DNA from: Olsenella timonensis
Lineage (GTDB): Bacteria; Actinomycetota; Coriobacteriia; Coriobacteriales; Atopobiaceae
Length of the DNA stretch: 64,000 nucleotides
NCBI RefSeq assembly: GCF_900119915.1
Contig: NZ_LT635455.1
Location: 1,860,001-1,924,000, forward strand
Direction of reading: 5' to 3'
Shown here: positions 33,812-42,175 of the stretch, piece by piece
Position numbering within the stretch: the first letter of the stretch is position 1
How the letters are laid out: every line of letters begins with the position of its first letter
The notes under the pieces: generated by a model
Databases searched by the model: none
The model's input: the letters and a program-made list of their open reading frames with translations, nothing else
Told to the model about the DNA's origin: nothing
Position numbers and translations under genes: made by a program

Positions 33812-34723
33812 TCATTCGTCGTCCTCCTCAAGCTCTACCACGGCGGGCTTCTTCGTCACCTTCCTCAAAACAACGGAAAGATATTCACCTACCACGCCAA
33901 CACCTAGCATCAACAGAAAAACTACCGCAAGTAATAGAATAAGGAGCACATATACTGGTGGGAGGAAAAACGCGCTCACTATACAAGCGATAGTTCCGCA
34001 TATAGTTCCAAACAAACCGGTCAGCGTTATTATGCGCAGCGGCTTGGTTGACGTCGTACACAACGAGCTAATGGCGAACGTCAGATATGAACCAAGGGTA
34101 TAGCTTGAATGCCCGTGCAAGCGGTGTCCATGCTTGTAGGGTATGAGAAGTACCTCAATGCCGTATTCAGGAAGAATGTGTCGTGCGCTGATGTATGGAT
34201 CATACTGCAGTATCTCTAGTAATAGATTAACTATCTTTCTGTCATAAATCCCGAATCCAGTAACCTGAGGAATCTGCTTATAGTCAGAAAACGCGTCGAT
34301 GATTCGATAATAAAGACCGCGCAGGGCATAACGAATACGCCCCTCGTCCGAGGATGTCTTCTGCCCGAGCACAACACTGTTTCCCCTTGCCCACGCATCG
34401 ATAAAGCTCGGTATCATCTCAGGCGGCTCTTCGAAATCACAGGGTATGCTTAGAAACGCATCCCCCCTAGCCTTGCGCATGCAGTTAAAGCCCGAGCGTT
34501 CAACACCGAAATTTGCCATGTTGAGAATAGCCCGCACGTGGGAATCCCCGCCTGAAATACGGCGAAGAATCTGTCGGGAGCCGTCAGTTGAGGCGTTGTC
34601 TTCAAATATAATTTCATAATCGTACTCGGGAAACTTCTCAAGCTCGTGTTTCACTGCCCGATACATAGGTTCAATATTGGCTGCCTCGTTGTAACAACAA
34701 ATTCCAACGGAGACCTTCTTCAC
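33812..34723 (-). CDS. GtrB/DPM1-like polyprenyl-phosphate glycosyltransferase
   Basis: 303-residue family 2 transferase with a C-terminal pair of membrane helices (about 235-285), the GtrB/ArnC/DPM1 layout. It charges undecaprenyl phosphate with a single sugar for outer-face GT-C enzymes. Catalytic landmarks are SVGICCYNEAANIEPMY, EIIFEDNASTDGSR and LSIPCDFEEPP in the DxD position. GTG 34723 has AGGGGA upstream; an alternative GTG at 34789 would overlap the NeuB-like stop by four bases. The two GT-C-like proteins downstream are its natural partners. Confidence 0.8.
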   Translation of the reverse strand: MKKVSVGICCYNEAANIEPMYRAVKHELEKFPEYDYEIIFEDNASTDGSRQILRRISGGDSHVRAILNMANFGVERSGFNCMRKARGDAFLSIPCDFEEPPEMIPSFIDAWARGNSVVLGQKTSSDEGRIRYALRGLYYRIIDAFSDYKQIPQVTGFGIYDRKIVNLLLEILQYDPYISARHILPEYGIEVLLIPYKHGHRLHGHSSYTLGSYLTFAISSLCTTSTKPLRIITLTGLFGTICGTIACIVSAFFLPPVYVLLILLLAVVFLLMLGVGVVGEYLSVVLRKVTKKPAVVELEEDDE

Positions 34724-34785
34724 AAATTCCCCTCTCACGCTGTGCTTGACGCAAGCCAACCCAAGGCAGTGGCACAAGTACTGCG

Positions 34786-35835
34786 TCACGCTAGCATTGA
34801 CGTAGTGATAATTTCGTCATAGGCGATATCGCGGACGGCCTTACGGCCCACAACAAGCCGGTAGTCCCTCGGAGAAATTCCCGTTCCAGGCCTCTTGTAA
34901 TCGATGTCGTCCTCTGAAATGAAGTCACCTCGCTGTATAGGATGTGCTGCAACTATGCTTCTCTGGAAAGCGTGCCGGCGCTCTTCGTCCTCGCTTATGA
35001 CAAGCTCAGTAGTTCCGAGCATTTTTCGCCCGTTTCGAGCCGCCTCGCAGATGGCACGCAGCTCCTCTGGCTCAGCCGATACCTTATGATCCCATCCAGG
35101 AAGATCGTGGTCTATTGTAAAGTGCTTCTCAATTACCGCCACGTTTTTAGCAAGAGACATGATGGGGGCAGTTATTCCAAGCGTGTGATCAGAATATCCA
35201 ATCGAATACCTCGGAAACAGGCTTCTGAGGGTATCAATGTTGTTCAGGTTAACCTGGTCGTCCTGAGGCGGATAAATCGACACGCAGTGCAGTATGCAAA
35301 TCTCATGGCAACCATTTCTTTCTAAACAGTCGATTGCCGAGCATATATCGGCGGCGTCACTCAGCCCGGTGCTAATCAGAATTGGCTTACCCTTGGAGGC
35401 GGCATACGCAAGCAGAGGATGGTTGGTGACATCCATTGAAGCAATCTTTAGGAATGGAACGTCAAGATCATCCGCAAGCAAATCAATCTCGGGCTTAGAG
35501 AACCCGGTTGAGGCAAAGTCAATTCCAACCTCATCGCAGTACGCCTTCAGTTCACGATGCTCGGCAACTCCCACGCTGTACTTATCGACAATACTTTCAA
35601 GGGTATAGTCCGTCCTGTCACGGTAATCGTCGCGGAGGAAGTAGTTGTCGTCGTACACCTTCCGGGAAAAGATTGTGTCCTTTGACCAGGATTGGAACTT
35701 CACGCAATCCGCTCCGCAGTCCTTTGCAATATGAATTAATTTCTTTGCGAGATTGATGTCACCATTATGGTTCGACCCAATCTCAGCAATCACGTACGGC
35801 CTGTCCGACGTTTTTAGCATCTCATAACTGAACAT
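34786..35835 (-). CDS. NeuB-family nonulosonic acid synthase (LegI-like)
   Basis: Condenses phosphoenolpyruvate with a 6-carbon N-acyl sugar to make a nine-carbon sialic-acid-like sugar; cytoplasmic, 349 residues, the normal family length. The TIM-barrel part has YVIAEIGSNHNGD (Mn/PEP site), VKFQSW, ASTGFSKPEID and SIGYSDHTLG. The C-terminal antifreeze-like SAF domain (about 280-349) has HPIQRGDFISEDDI and RPGTGISP. ATG 35835 has AGGGG eight bases upstream. With LegB and LegC upstream, legionaminate or a relative is more likely than N-acetylneuraminate. No CMP-nonulosonate synthetase is found in this window. Confidence 0.85.
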   Translation of the reverse strand: MFSYEMLKTSDRPYVIAEIGSNHNGDINLAKKLIHIAKDCGADCVKFQSWSKDTIFSRKVYDDNYFLRDDYRDRTDYTLESIVDKYSVGVAEHRELKAYCDEVGIDFASTGFSKPEIDLLADDLDVPFLKIASMDVTNHPLLAYAASKGKPILISTGLSDAADICSAIDCLERNGCHEICILHCVSIYPPQDDQVNLNNIDTLRSLFPRYSIGYSDHTLGITAPIMSLAKNVAVIEKHFTIDHDLPGWDHKVSAEPEELRAICEAARNGRKMLGTTELVISEDEERRHAFQRSIVAAHPIQRGDFISEDDIDYKRPGTGISPRDYRLVVGRKAVRDIAYDEIITTSMLA

Positions 35836-35846
35836 CTGAAACCCCC

Positions 35847-36677
35847 TTATAGATATACTTTGGGTGGCTGCGACGTGGTAAGGCTCCACCAACGCCCGTC
35901 GCGCGGTCCGACCACCCACCAAGATCGTGATGGTATTGTTTCAGAATAGGCCTTCATGCGCATCGTGAAAACTGAGCCTTTCTCACTGAGGGCGCTGTAA
36001 TGTTGATACTTTACCGCAACCTCATTCTCCACCTCCACCTTAGTGGCATGCTGAACCCCCGCCATATTGACGTTATGCAGGCGGTAGTTCGTAAGAGAGC
36101 CGGGGACAAGGCGACCCTTCGTGGCGGACAATAGGAGCAGAGAGTAGAAGTACCAGTCAAAGACTGCAGGCGCACCGACAAGCTCATCTAGAAACCCTTG
36201 AGGCAGAGCCCGCAGACGGATTGCCGTGTTCCCAAAGCCTAGATAGTTGCTATCCAAAATTGGATCTACTGAAGACGTAACGGTCGGGAGCGCATCAAAG
36301 AGCGGACGACCGTTGACGTCAAGATTGTGGTAGCAAAAAACGAATTCGTCATTTAGGTAATCAGCCATGGATGCAACGCGCTCCGGGGAGAAGGTGTCAT
36401 CGAAGTCGCCCAGCACCAGCACATCATACCCACGCAAACAGGCATCTCGCAGAAGCTTGACGCGAAGCTCGGGAATCGTCAGCTGCCGTTCGGGCATCGT
36501 CCACGCCACAGGCCGAGATAGGCTTGCCTCAATTACCTCTCGTTGCGTCGCAGACAATCCGTCGTTTACAAGAAGTACGTCAAACTCTTGGCCCACCTGA
36601 TTATTGAGCGACCTCACGTATTCGTTCTGATATTTCAAAGCTGCCGGATAGACGACTGTTCCAAACGCAACTCGCAC
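35847..36677 (-). CDS. Glycosyltransferase-like protein of the AT-rich locus
   Basis: 276 residues, GT-A-like: VAFGTVVYPAALKYQNEYV opening, LLVNDGLSATQREVIEASL nucleotide-binding loop and VLVLGDFDDTFSPERV as the metal-binding DxD. The remainder (FDWYFYSLLLL, a YRLHNVNMAG segment) suits a family 2-like transferase for an unusual donor. GTG 36677 has GAGGAGG at nine bases and follows the acetyltransferase stop after two bases. It is a candidate to transfer the nonulosonate or branched sugar made by its neighbours. Confidence 0.65.
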   Translation of the reverse strand: MRVAFGTVVYPAALKYQNEYVRSLNNQVGQEFDVLLVNDGLSATQREVIEASLSRPVAWTMPERQLTIPELRVKLLRDACLRGYDVLVLGDFDDTFSPERVASMADYLNDEFVFCYHNLDVNGRPLFDALPTVTSSVDPILDSNYLGFGNTAIRLRALPQGFLDELVGAPAVFDWYFYSLLLLSATKGRLVPGSLTNYRLHNVNMAGVQHATKVEVENEVAVKYQHYSALSEKGSVFTMRMKAYSETIPSRSWWVVGPRDGRWWSLTTSQPPKVYL

Positions 36678-36679
36678 GG

Positions 36680-37315
36680 CTATCGGCCTCCTCGCGACCT
36701 TGCTGGACAACCAAACACAATCTCGTCGGCGCCAACCGACCTGACCACGACTCCCCCGGCGCCAACAAGCGTGTCATTGCCTATAGATACCCCCTGTATT
36801 ACAGTCGCCCCCGCGCCGATATGGCACCCCTCTCCAACGGTGACGTCTCCACAAAGAACAGCACCCGGAGCTACGTGGGTGTTTCTTCCAACCCAACAGT
36901 CGTGCTCCACAACTGCACGCGTGTTGACAATCGCGTTGTCCCCCACAGTAGAACAGGGACCGATGACACATCCCTTCCCAACGAACACCCCTCTGCCCAA
37001 AGCGGAGCTTGGTGAAACCAGGGCTGAAGGGTCAACAATGCTGGGCACCTCAAAACCGAGATCAATGAGACGCGAGAACAACCTCACCCTCAATGAGCTA
37101 TCACCGACGCTTCCCACCGCAACAAAGGCCTCGCCATACCCCTTTTCCCTGAGGGAGCAAAGGTCGTCATCCGTCCCTACAACCGGAACGCCGAGCACTC
37201 CATCTCCTCCGGGAGCCACAATCCCGAGCTCTCTCTCGTCGTCAATTCGGAGAAGCGTGTCCACAATCGACTCGCAATGACCGCCCGCTCCGAGCAGAAG
37301 TAATGCATTACTCAT
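36680..37315 (-). CDS. NeuD/LegH-like sugar acyltransferase
   Basis: 211-residue two-domain protein. The N-terminal sugar/nucleotide-binding half starts LLLLGAGGHCESIVDTL; the C-terminal left-handed beta-helix is built of hexapeptide repeats (VFVGKGCVIGPCSTVGDNAIVN and onward, kept short here), with the catalytic-type His in VVEHDCWVG. It would N-acetylate the 4-amino sugar made by LegC. ATG 37315 overlaps the preceding stop by eight bases; a TTG nine bases upstream is less likely. Confidence 0.82.
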   Translation of the reverse strand: MSNALLLLGAGGHCESIVDTLLRIDDERELGIVAPGGDGVLGVPVVGTDDDLCSLREKGYGEAFVAVGSVGDSSLRVRLFSRLIDLGFEVPSIVDPSALVSPSSALGRGVFVGKGCVIGPCSTVGDNAIVNTRAVVEHDCWVGRNTHVAPGAVLCGDVTVGEGCHIGAGATVIQGVSIGNDTLVGAGGVVVRSVGADEIVFGCPARSRGGR

Positions 37316-38360
37316 CGATACCAAGCGCCTTTAGCATGTGTGACATCTCCTTCATCTGGCCCATATCAAGCCAGCTCTCCTCGGAGACGGGAAAGACCCC
37401 GACGCGCTTGCCGCTGTCTATGAAGCTCTGTGCAATATCTGTGATATGGGCAAACGTATCGCCCGGCAACTCCTCTATTACCTGCGGGTCAATACAATAC
37501 ACGCCAGTATTGGTAAGGAACGAGTAGCGTGGTTTCTCCCGAAGCCCGCTGACACTTCCATCTGGATTAGTGGCAATAACACCATACGGAACCTCGACGT
37601 CTCTCATTGCCGCAACAAATGTTATGAGGTCTCCTTTAGCTTGATGAGTCTTCATGACGCAGTCGTAGTCTGCCTTGACCAAGATATCGCAGTTCGAGAG
37701 AAAGAAGGGGCGCTGCACCACCCCCTTGAGAAGTGCCAGGCCTCCCCCCGTTCCCAGAAACTCCTTTTCCTCAACGAAATGGATGTCGTAATTGGTCTCA
37801 AGGTCATCAAAATACGCCTTGATCATGCGCGCCTTGTGCTTGACGATGAGGTAAACCTCACGACAGCCCCACGCAGCAAACTCGTCTATGACACGTTCAA
37901 CGATGGTTTTTTCCCCAATTGGCACCAACGCCTTGGGAAGAATCTTCGTGTATGGATAGAGACGCGTACCCTTGCCCCCAGCCATTATGACAAGCGGAGT
38001 GTCACGTAGCGGAAGCCCCCTCATTGCCGCATACGCTGGATCACCTTTGCAAAAGCAATCGATTAGCACGCCAGATCCGTCGACAATCGGGTACACCGAC
38101 AGCGTCGACGAGGCACTGACCGCCACCGCCTCGTCCCGAGAAAGGAATACCTGTGGCTTGGGGTTCATTGCCAAGCCTATCGAATCAGAGAGACTGCCTC
38201 CCGCAAGTAGATGGCGACGCATGTCCCCTTGAGTAAACAGCCCAAGGAGCTTCTGCCCCTCCCCAACAACGCATACGTATTTATCTGGGGAGGACTCGAG
38301 ACAAGCGATGGCCTCCCTCACCGAGCTTCTGACACTTAGTGTGTTCATGGCAAGACTCAC
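37308..38360 (-). CDS. CBS-domain sugar nucleotidyltransferase (PtmE-like)
   Basis: 350 residues: a pair of CBS modules (about 1-115), then a nucleotidyltransferase (about 120-350) with MAGGKGTRLYPYTKILPKAL and the later SNCDILVKADY. This fusion is known from Campylobacter PtmE, a GDP-glucosamine-forming enzyme that feeds legionaminic acid. The same role, activating a hexosamine 1-phosphate for LegB, fits here. The GTG at 38360 overlaps the upstream stop (GTGA); ATG 38348 is an alternative start. The CBS part may sense adenine nucleotides or CMP-sugar end product. Confidence 0.78.
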   Translation of the reverse strand: MSLAMNTLSVRSSVREAIACLESSPDKYVCVVGEGQKLLGLFTQGDMRRHLLAGGSLSDSIGLAMNPKPQVFLSRDEAVAVSASSTLSVYPIVDGSGVLIDCFCKGDPAYAAMRGLPLRDTPLVIMAGGKGTRLYPYTKILPKALVPIGEKTIVERVIDEFAAWGCREVYLIVKHKARMIKAYFDDLETNYDIHFVEEKEFLGTGGGLALLKGVVQRPFFLSNCDILVKADYDCVMKTHQAKGDLITFVAAMRDVEVPYGVIATNPDGSVSGLREKPRYSFLTNTGVYCIDPQVIEELPGDTFAHITDIAQSFIDSGKRVGVFPVSEESWLDMGQMKEMSHMLKALGIDE

Positions 38361-40147
38361 GCCTCCAAACCCTTCCTCATGAGCTCGTCATATTCTTCCT
38401 TGGGAATAAAAGGTGCCATATCCTGAAGGGCAGGGGTCGCAAACGTGCCATCGGCGTTCATGCGGGACATGAGTTTCGGCGTCACCGGATTGTCGATTTG
38501 CTGCATAACCTCAAGAAGAGCTGGCCCCTTGGCGGCTAAAAGTCGATTCAACGCCACCGCGACGTCGGCATTTGTCTTACAAAGCAGGTATTCAAACCCA
38601 AAAGCCCCGGCAATCTGGCTAAAGTTGGGAAAACTAATTCCCGAGTGGACATCACACCCAAACAGAAGTCCGCCGAAGAAGTTCTTGTGTGTCTGTCGTA
38701 TCGCCTCATACCCATCATTGGAGAAAACGATGACCTTGACAGGCAGGTCATTGTGCGAGATGGTCTGCAGCTCCTGTAGGTTCATCATGATACTGCCGTC
38801 ACCCGTTACGCATATCACGCGCCTTCCCGTTGCGACGGCAGCACCGACAGCGGCTGGCAGGTCATAGCCCATGGAACCGCACAAATAATTAGCGATGGCA
38901 CGCTGGTCATTCGTTCGAACGCCAATCTGAATCTTCGCTGTGTCGACACGACTGTTCCCCAGCACTAGGACCTCATCATCAGAGAACTTGTCCTCGGCAA
39001 CTTTCCAAAAATAATATGAGTTGACTCGGCTATCCGACACAACACCGCCCTCAATAGACTCAAACGGAGAAAATCGCCTTCGAAGCATCCGACAATATGA
39101 CAGCCACGACCGGCTCGCGCCAGAGCCAGCTCTTCCCTCCATATTGTCAAAAAACTCGTTGAGGCCCGAGTGGTAGAACCGCTCGATACGCAGTCCCGGC
39201 TTCCTCGCCTCGGCCTCCTCGACATCGACGTACAGAATCGATGCGCTGGGGGCAAAATCCGCTTGCGAGAAGCCCGTCTGACGAAACGAGAGGCTATTTC
39301 CGAGAACGAGTATTGTATCGGCTGTCTGGAGAATGAAGTTGCCCGTACGAGGCCCGATATCTCCTGACAACCCGAAGAAGAGGTCTTCCTCCGACCCCAA
39401 TACGTCCGCACACCACCCCCCTGAAAGGGCAGGGACCCCTATTCTTCGGACAAAGTCAAGGAATCTTGCCTTGTTACCACTGCTTACGATGCCCGTCCCA
39501 CCAAGTATGCACGGCCGACGCGCACCGGCAAGCCGGTCCAAAATCTCCTGAGCCTCTTTCCGTGAGATGGACGGACTCGCAACACTCTTTTCAGGCGGAT
39601 ACAAATCGTCCAATTCGACATATGCGCTTTGAATATCAAGGGGAACATCGATCCAAACCGGCCCCCTCCTGCCATTCATAGCGATGTCAACCGCCTTAAG
39701 CACTTCTCGGCGCGCGTCCAGGGGATCAAGAAGCATGGTCGAATACTTAGTAACCGTGGAAATCATCGGAACGATATCCAGCTCCTGGACGCCGCGGTAG
39801 CGCAAGGGGAGGTTGGCTGCGCGCGCCATCGTCGCATATCTAACCTGCCCGGAGATAACAATGAGCGGAATACTATCCTGCCACGCTCCAACCACGCCAG
39901 TAATCGCGTTTGATGCCCCGGGGCCACTTGTAACGCAGACTGCGGCAATTCTGCCACTGAGCCTCGCATACGCCTCAGCAGCCATCGCGCAAGCCTGCTC
40001 GTGATGGTTGAACGTAGTCCGAATTGCCGACTGAGTCGCTAGGGCGTTATCCAGATGCATAGCACCGCCACCGACCACAGCAAAGCAGTCGGTCACACCT
40101 GCCTCGTTCAAGGCCTCAACAATGACATCAGCAACGCGCTTCTTCAT
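38357..40147 (-). CDS. ThDP-dependent acetolactate-synthase-like enzyme (YerE-like)
   Basis: 596-residue thiamine-diphosphate enzyme. The catalytic Glu50 lies in FNHHEQACAMAAEAYARLSG. The central FAD/nucleotide-type domain and the ThDP-binding GDG (449-451) followed by Asn477 are complete. It is not next to an acetolactate synthase regulatory subunit or other branched-chain amino acid genes, but sits in a sugar cluster that also has rfbF, rfbG and rfbH. That matches YerE of Yersinia pseudotuberculosis, which adds a two-carbon unit from pyruvate to C4 of CDP-4-keto-3,6-dideoxyglucose on the way to yersiniose. ATG 40147 has GGAGGG upstream. The alternative is a role in modifying a nonulosonate precursor. 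Confidence 0.72.
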   Translation of the reverse strand: MKKRVADVIVEALNEAGVTDCFAVVGGGAMHLDNALATQSAIRTTFNHHEQACAMAAEAYARLSGRIAAVCVTSGPGASNAITGVVGAWQDSIPLIVISGQVRYATMARAANLPLRYRGVQELDIVPMISTVTKYSTMLLDPLDARREVLKAVDIAMNGRRGPVWIDVPLDIQSAYVELDDLYPPEKSVASPSISRKEAQEILDRLAGARRPCILGGTGIVSSGNKARFLDFVRRIGVPALSGGWCADVLGSEEDLFFGLSGDIGPRTGNFILQTADTILVLGNSLSFRQTGFSQADFAPSASILYVDVEEAEARKPGLRIERFYHSGLNEFFDNMEGRAGSGASRSWLSYCRMLRRRFSPFESIEGGVVSDSRVNSYYFWKVAEDKFSDDEVLVLGNSRVDTAKIQIGVRTNDQRAIANYLCGSMGYDLPAAVGAAVATGRRVICVTGDGSIMMNLQELQTISHNDLPVKVIVFSNDGYEAIRQTHKNFFGGLLFGCDVHSGISFPNFSQIAGAFGFEYLLCKTNADVAVALNRLLAAKGPALLEVMQQIDNPVTPKLMSRMNADGTFATPALQDMAPFIPKEEYDELMRKGLEA

Positions 40148-40148
40148 G

Positions 40149-41000
40149 TCACTCGCCCTCCTCGGAGGCGACATACTTGCGTATGGAGTCGCGCAGTTCC
40201 ATGAAGCCCAAATTTCCCGTTTCGGAAATGAGTCGATGGTTGCTGGCCGTATACTCCCGCGCAAGACCGTTAGTGTCGGAGATGATTATCTCGACGTCGG
40301 AGCTCATTATGTCTTTCACTTCTGAGGCTATGGTGGACAGGAGGACTCGAGTCGAACTGGTTACGTTGTAATCGTGATGCGCGGGAGCGTGCGTCACGAA
40401 ATAGGCCACGACCTTTGCATAGTCCTCGATATACAGGTAATCAAATCGACAGTCTTGACGAATAGTTATCGGTTCGCCCCTTCTACAGCACCTAATTGCG
40501 TGATTGATGAACTTATCCTCATATTCACGTGGGCCGAAGCATGCGAAAATCCGCAGATTGCAGATGTTAGCACTCTGTCTAGCAACGACATTCATCAGGT
40601 ATTTGGCCAGCCCATAATCATCTTTCGGGACGCTTTCTCCGAACTCCTCCTCATGGACCAAAATGATGTCTCGTCCTTTGTCATACTCTGCCCCGGATCC
40701 GGAATATAGCATCCTCCCATAGAAACTCGAGCCTGCCGCCATGTTCATGAAGATAGTTAGGCTGTCCCTGAACAGACGGTCATAAGAATCGATGTGGGGA
40801 CTCCTGACTGGTGAGGGAGAGGCAAAATGAGCGACGACATCATACTGGTTCTTCTCGAGGTGTCTAATGACCGCCTCGCGGTCGAGAAGATTGAGCTGTC
40901 TGCGGGTGGGCGTGCTCACCTCATGTCCAAGGAGTCGCAAATGGGTTGCGACATGCGACCCTACAAAGCCGCTGCCTCCCGTCACAAGTATTTTCGCCAT
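40149..41000 (-). CDS. NAD(P)-dependent sugar reductase/epimerase (YerF-like)
   Basis: 283-residue extended short-chain dehydrogenase. The nucleotide loop is VTGGSGFVGSHVA (about 6-18). The active-site SGSGAEYDKG and DDYGLAKYLMN provide Ser, Tyr and Lys. It directly precedes the ThDP enzyme, with one base between stop and start. In the yersiniose pathway YerF reduces the acetyl branch to hydroxyethyl; the gene pair here has the same two activities, so this is the preferred role (inference from context). ATG 41000 follows legC after two bases. Confidence 0.7.
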   Translation of the reverse strand: MAKILVTGGSGFVGSHVATHLRLLGHEVSTPTRRQLNLLDREAVIRHLEKNQYDVVAHFASPSPVRSPHIDSYDRLFRDSLTIFMNMAAGSSFYGRMLYSGSGAEYDKGRDIILVHEEEFGESVPKDDYGLAKYLMNVVARQSANICNLRIFACFGPREYEDKFINHAIRCCRRGEPITIRQDCRFDYLYIEDYAKVVAYFVTHAPAHHDYNVTSSTRVLLSTIASEVKDIMSSDVEIIISDTNGLAREYTASNHRLISETGNLGFMELRDSIRKYVASEEGE

Positions 41001-41002
41001 AC

Positions 41003-42160
41003 TTAGGACAGCCTCCAAAGCGCTGCACATACAGCCTCGATTTCAGCAGGTGAAATGTCTGTGCTGCATGGCACGTTAATCACGCGCGAGCGGTAATATG
41101 GAGCAGATTCAATTTTGTATGTTGGAAACTCCCTATACGGCACCTGTTCGGAAATCAAACCCCAAATGGGGCGGGTCTGGATGCTTTGATCTCGAAGAGA
41201 ATCTATTACTTCACGCATCTCTTGCATACTTAGACAGTGGGCACACACAAACGAATAGAACCATTTGTTCGACCTTGTCCCCTCACGAAATGGAAGCAGA
41301 CTGCCAAACTTGCAGCCGTCTAGCAGCTCCGCATATCGATTCCAGTTAGCGCGCTTTCTTGAGATGAACTCATCGAGCTCTTCCATTTGAGCAACGCCTA
41401 TCGCCGCCTGAACGTTGGTCATGCGATAGTTGTATCCCACTTCCTTGTGCTCGTAGAATAGAGGATCGTCTTTTGCCTGAGTGGATAGATAGCGTGCGTG
41501 GCCAAGCGCCTCTGAGTCCATAGAGACCAGCATTCCGCCGCCACCAGTAGTGATTATCTTGTTCCCGTTGAATGAATAGGCGCCAAAATCCCCCAACGTA
41601 CCGGCATACTTTCCTGCAAGCAGTCCAGCTTCGTAGCGGGAGCCAAGCGCCTCGGTCGCGTCCTCGATGACCTTAAGACCGAACTCATGGGCAGTCGATA
41701 GAATCGACTCCATGTCGGCAAGGTTACCAAATACGTGTACCACAAGCACGGCCTTGATCGTTTTACCGCTTCTGCGGTGCACCAGGCCTGTCCCCGTTGC
41801 GTCACACTCCTCTTGACAGAAGGCGCGCAGTTTAATCGGGTCCATGCACAAGCTGTCGTCACAATCCATGAACAATGGGGTTGCCCCCAGATACCTCACG
41901 GGGTTGACCGCCGCGATAAAGGTAAGTGTGGGGACAATCACTGCATCGTCGGGACCGACGCCACACTCAATCAAAGCGAGATGAAGAGCGGCAGTACCAC
42001 TCTGGCAAGCGACAGCTGCTGGTGCGTCTACATAGGAAGCAACCGCCTCCTCAAGACGCGTCACATAGGCGCCTCCCGTTGAAACCCAACCTTGATGCAC
42101 CGCGTCTAGTACGTACTTTTCTTCGTTTCCCTCAAAGTTGGGAGCAGACAGGGGTATCAC
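41003..42160 (-). CDS. legC: LegC-type PLP-dependent sugar aminotransferase
   Basis: 385-residue DegT/DnrJ/EryC1-family enzyme that transaminates the C4 keto group of a UDP/GDP-4-keto-6-deoxy-HexNAc. SGTAALHLAL contacts the cofactor phosphate, and VIEDATEALGS supplies the Asp that pairs with the PLP nitrogen. Lys201 in YSFNGNKIITTGGGG forms the Schiff base. The start is GTG 42160 with an excellent AAGGAGG site. It directly follows legB, as in legionaminic acid clusters of Campylobacter and Legionella. Confidence 0.88.
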   Translation of the reverse strand: MIPLSAPNFEGNEEKYVLDAVHQGWVSTGGAYVTRLEEAVASYVDAPAAVACQSGTAALHLALIECGVGPDDAVIVPTLTFIAAVNPVRYLGATPLFMDCDDSLCMDPIKLRAFCQEECDATGTGLVHRRSGKTIKAVLVVHVFGNLADMESILSTAHEFGLKVIEDATEALGSRYEAGLLAGKYAGTLGDFGAYSFNGNKIITTGGGGMLVSMDSEALGHARYLSTQAKDDPLFYEHKEVGYNYRMTNVQAAIGVAQMEELDEFISRKRANWNRYAELLDGCKFGSLLPFREGTRSNKWFYSFVCAHCLSMQEMREVIDSLRDQSIQTRPIWGLISEQVPYREFPTYKIESAPYYRSRVINVPCSTDISPAEIEAVCAALWRLS

Positions 42161-42175
42161 GGGAAACCTCCTTTT

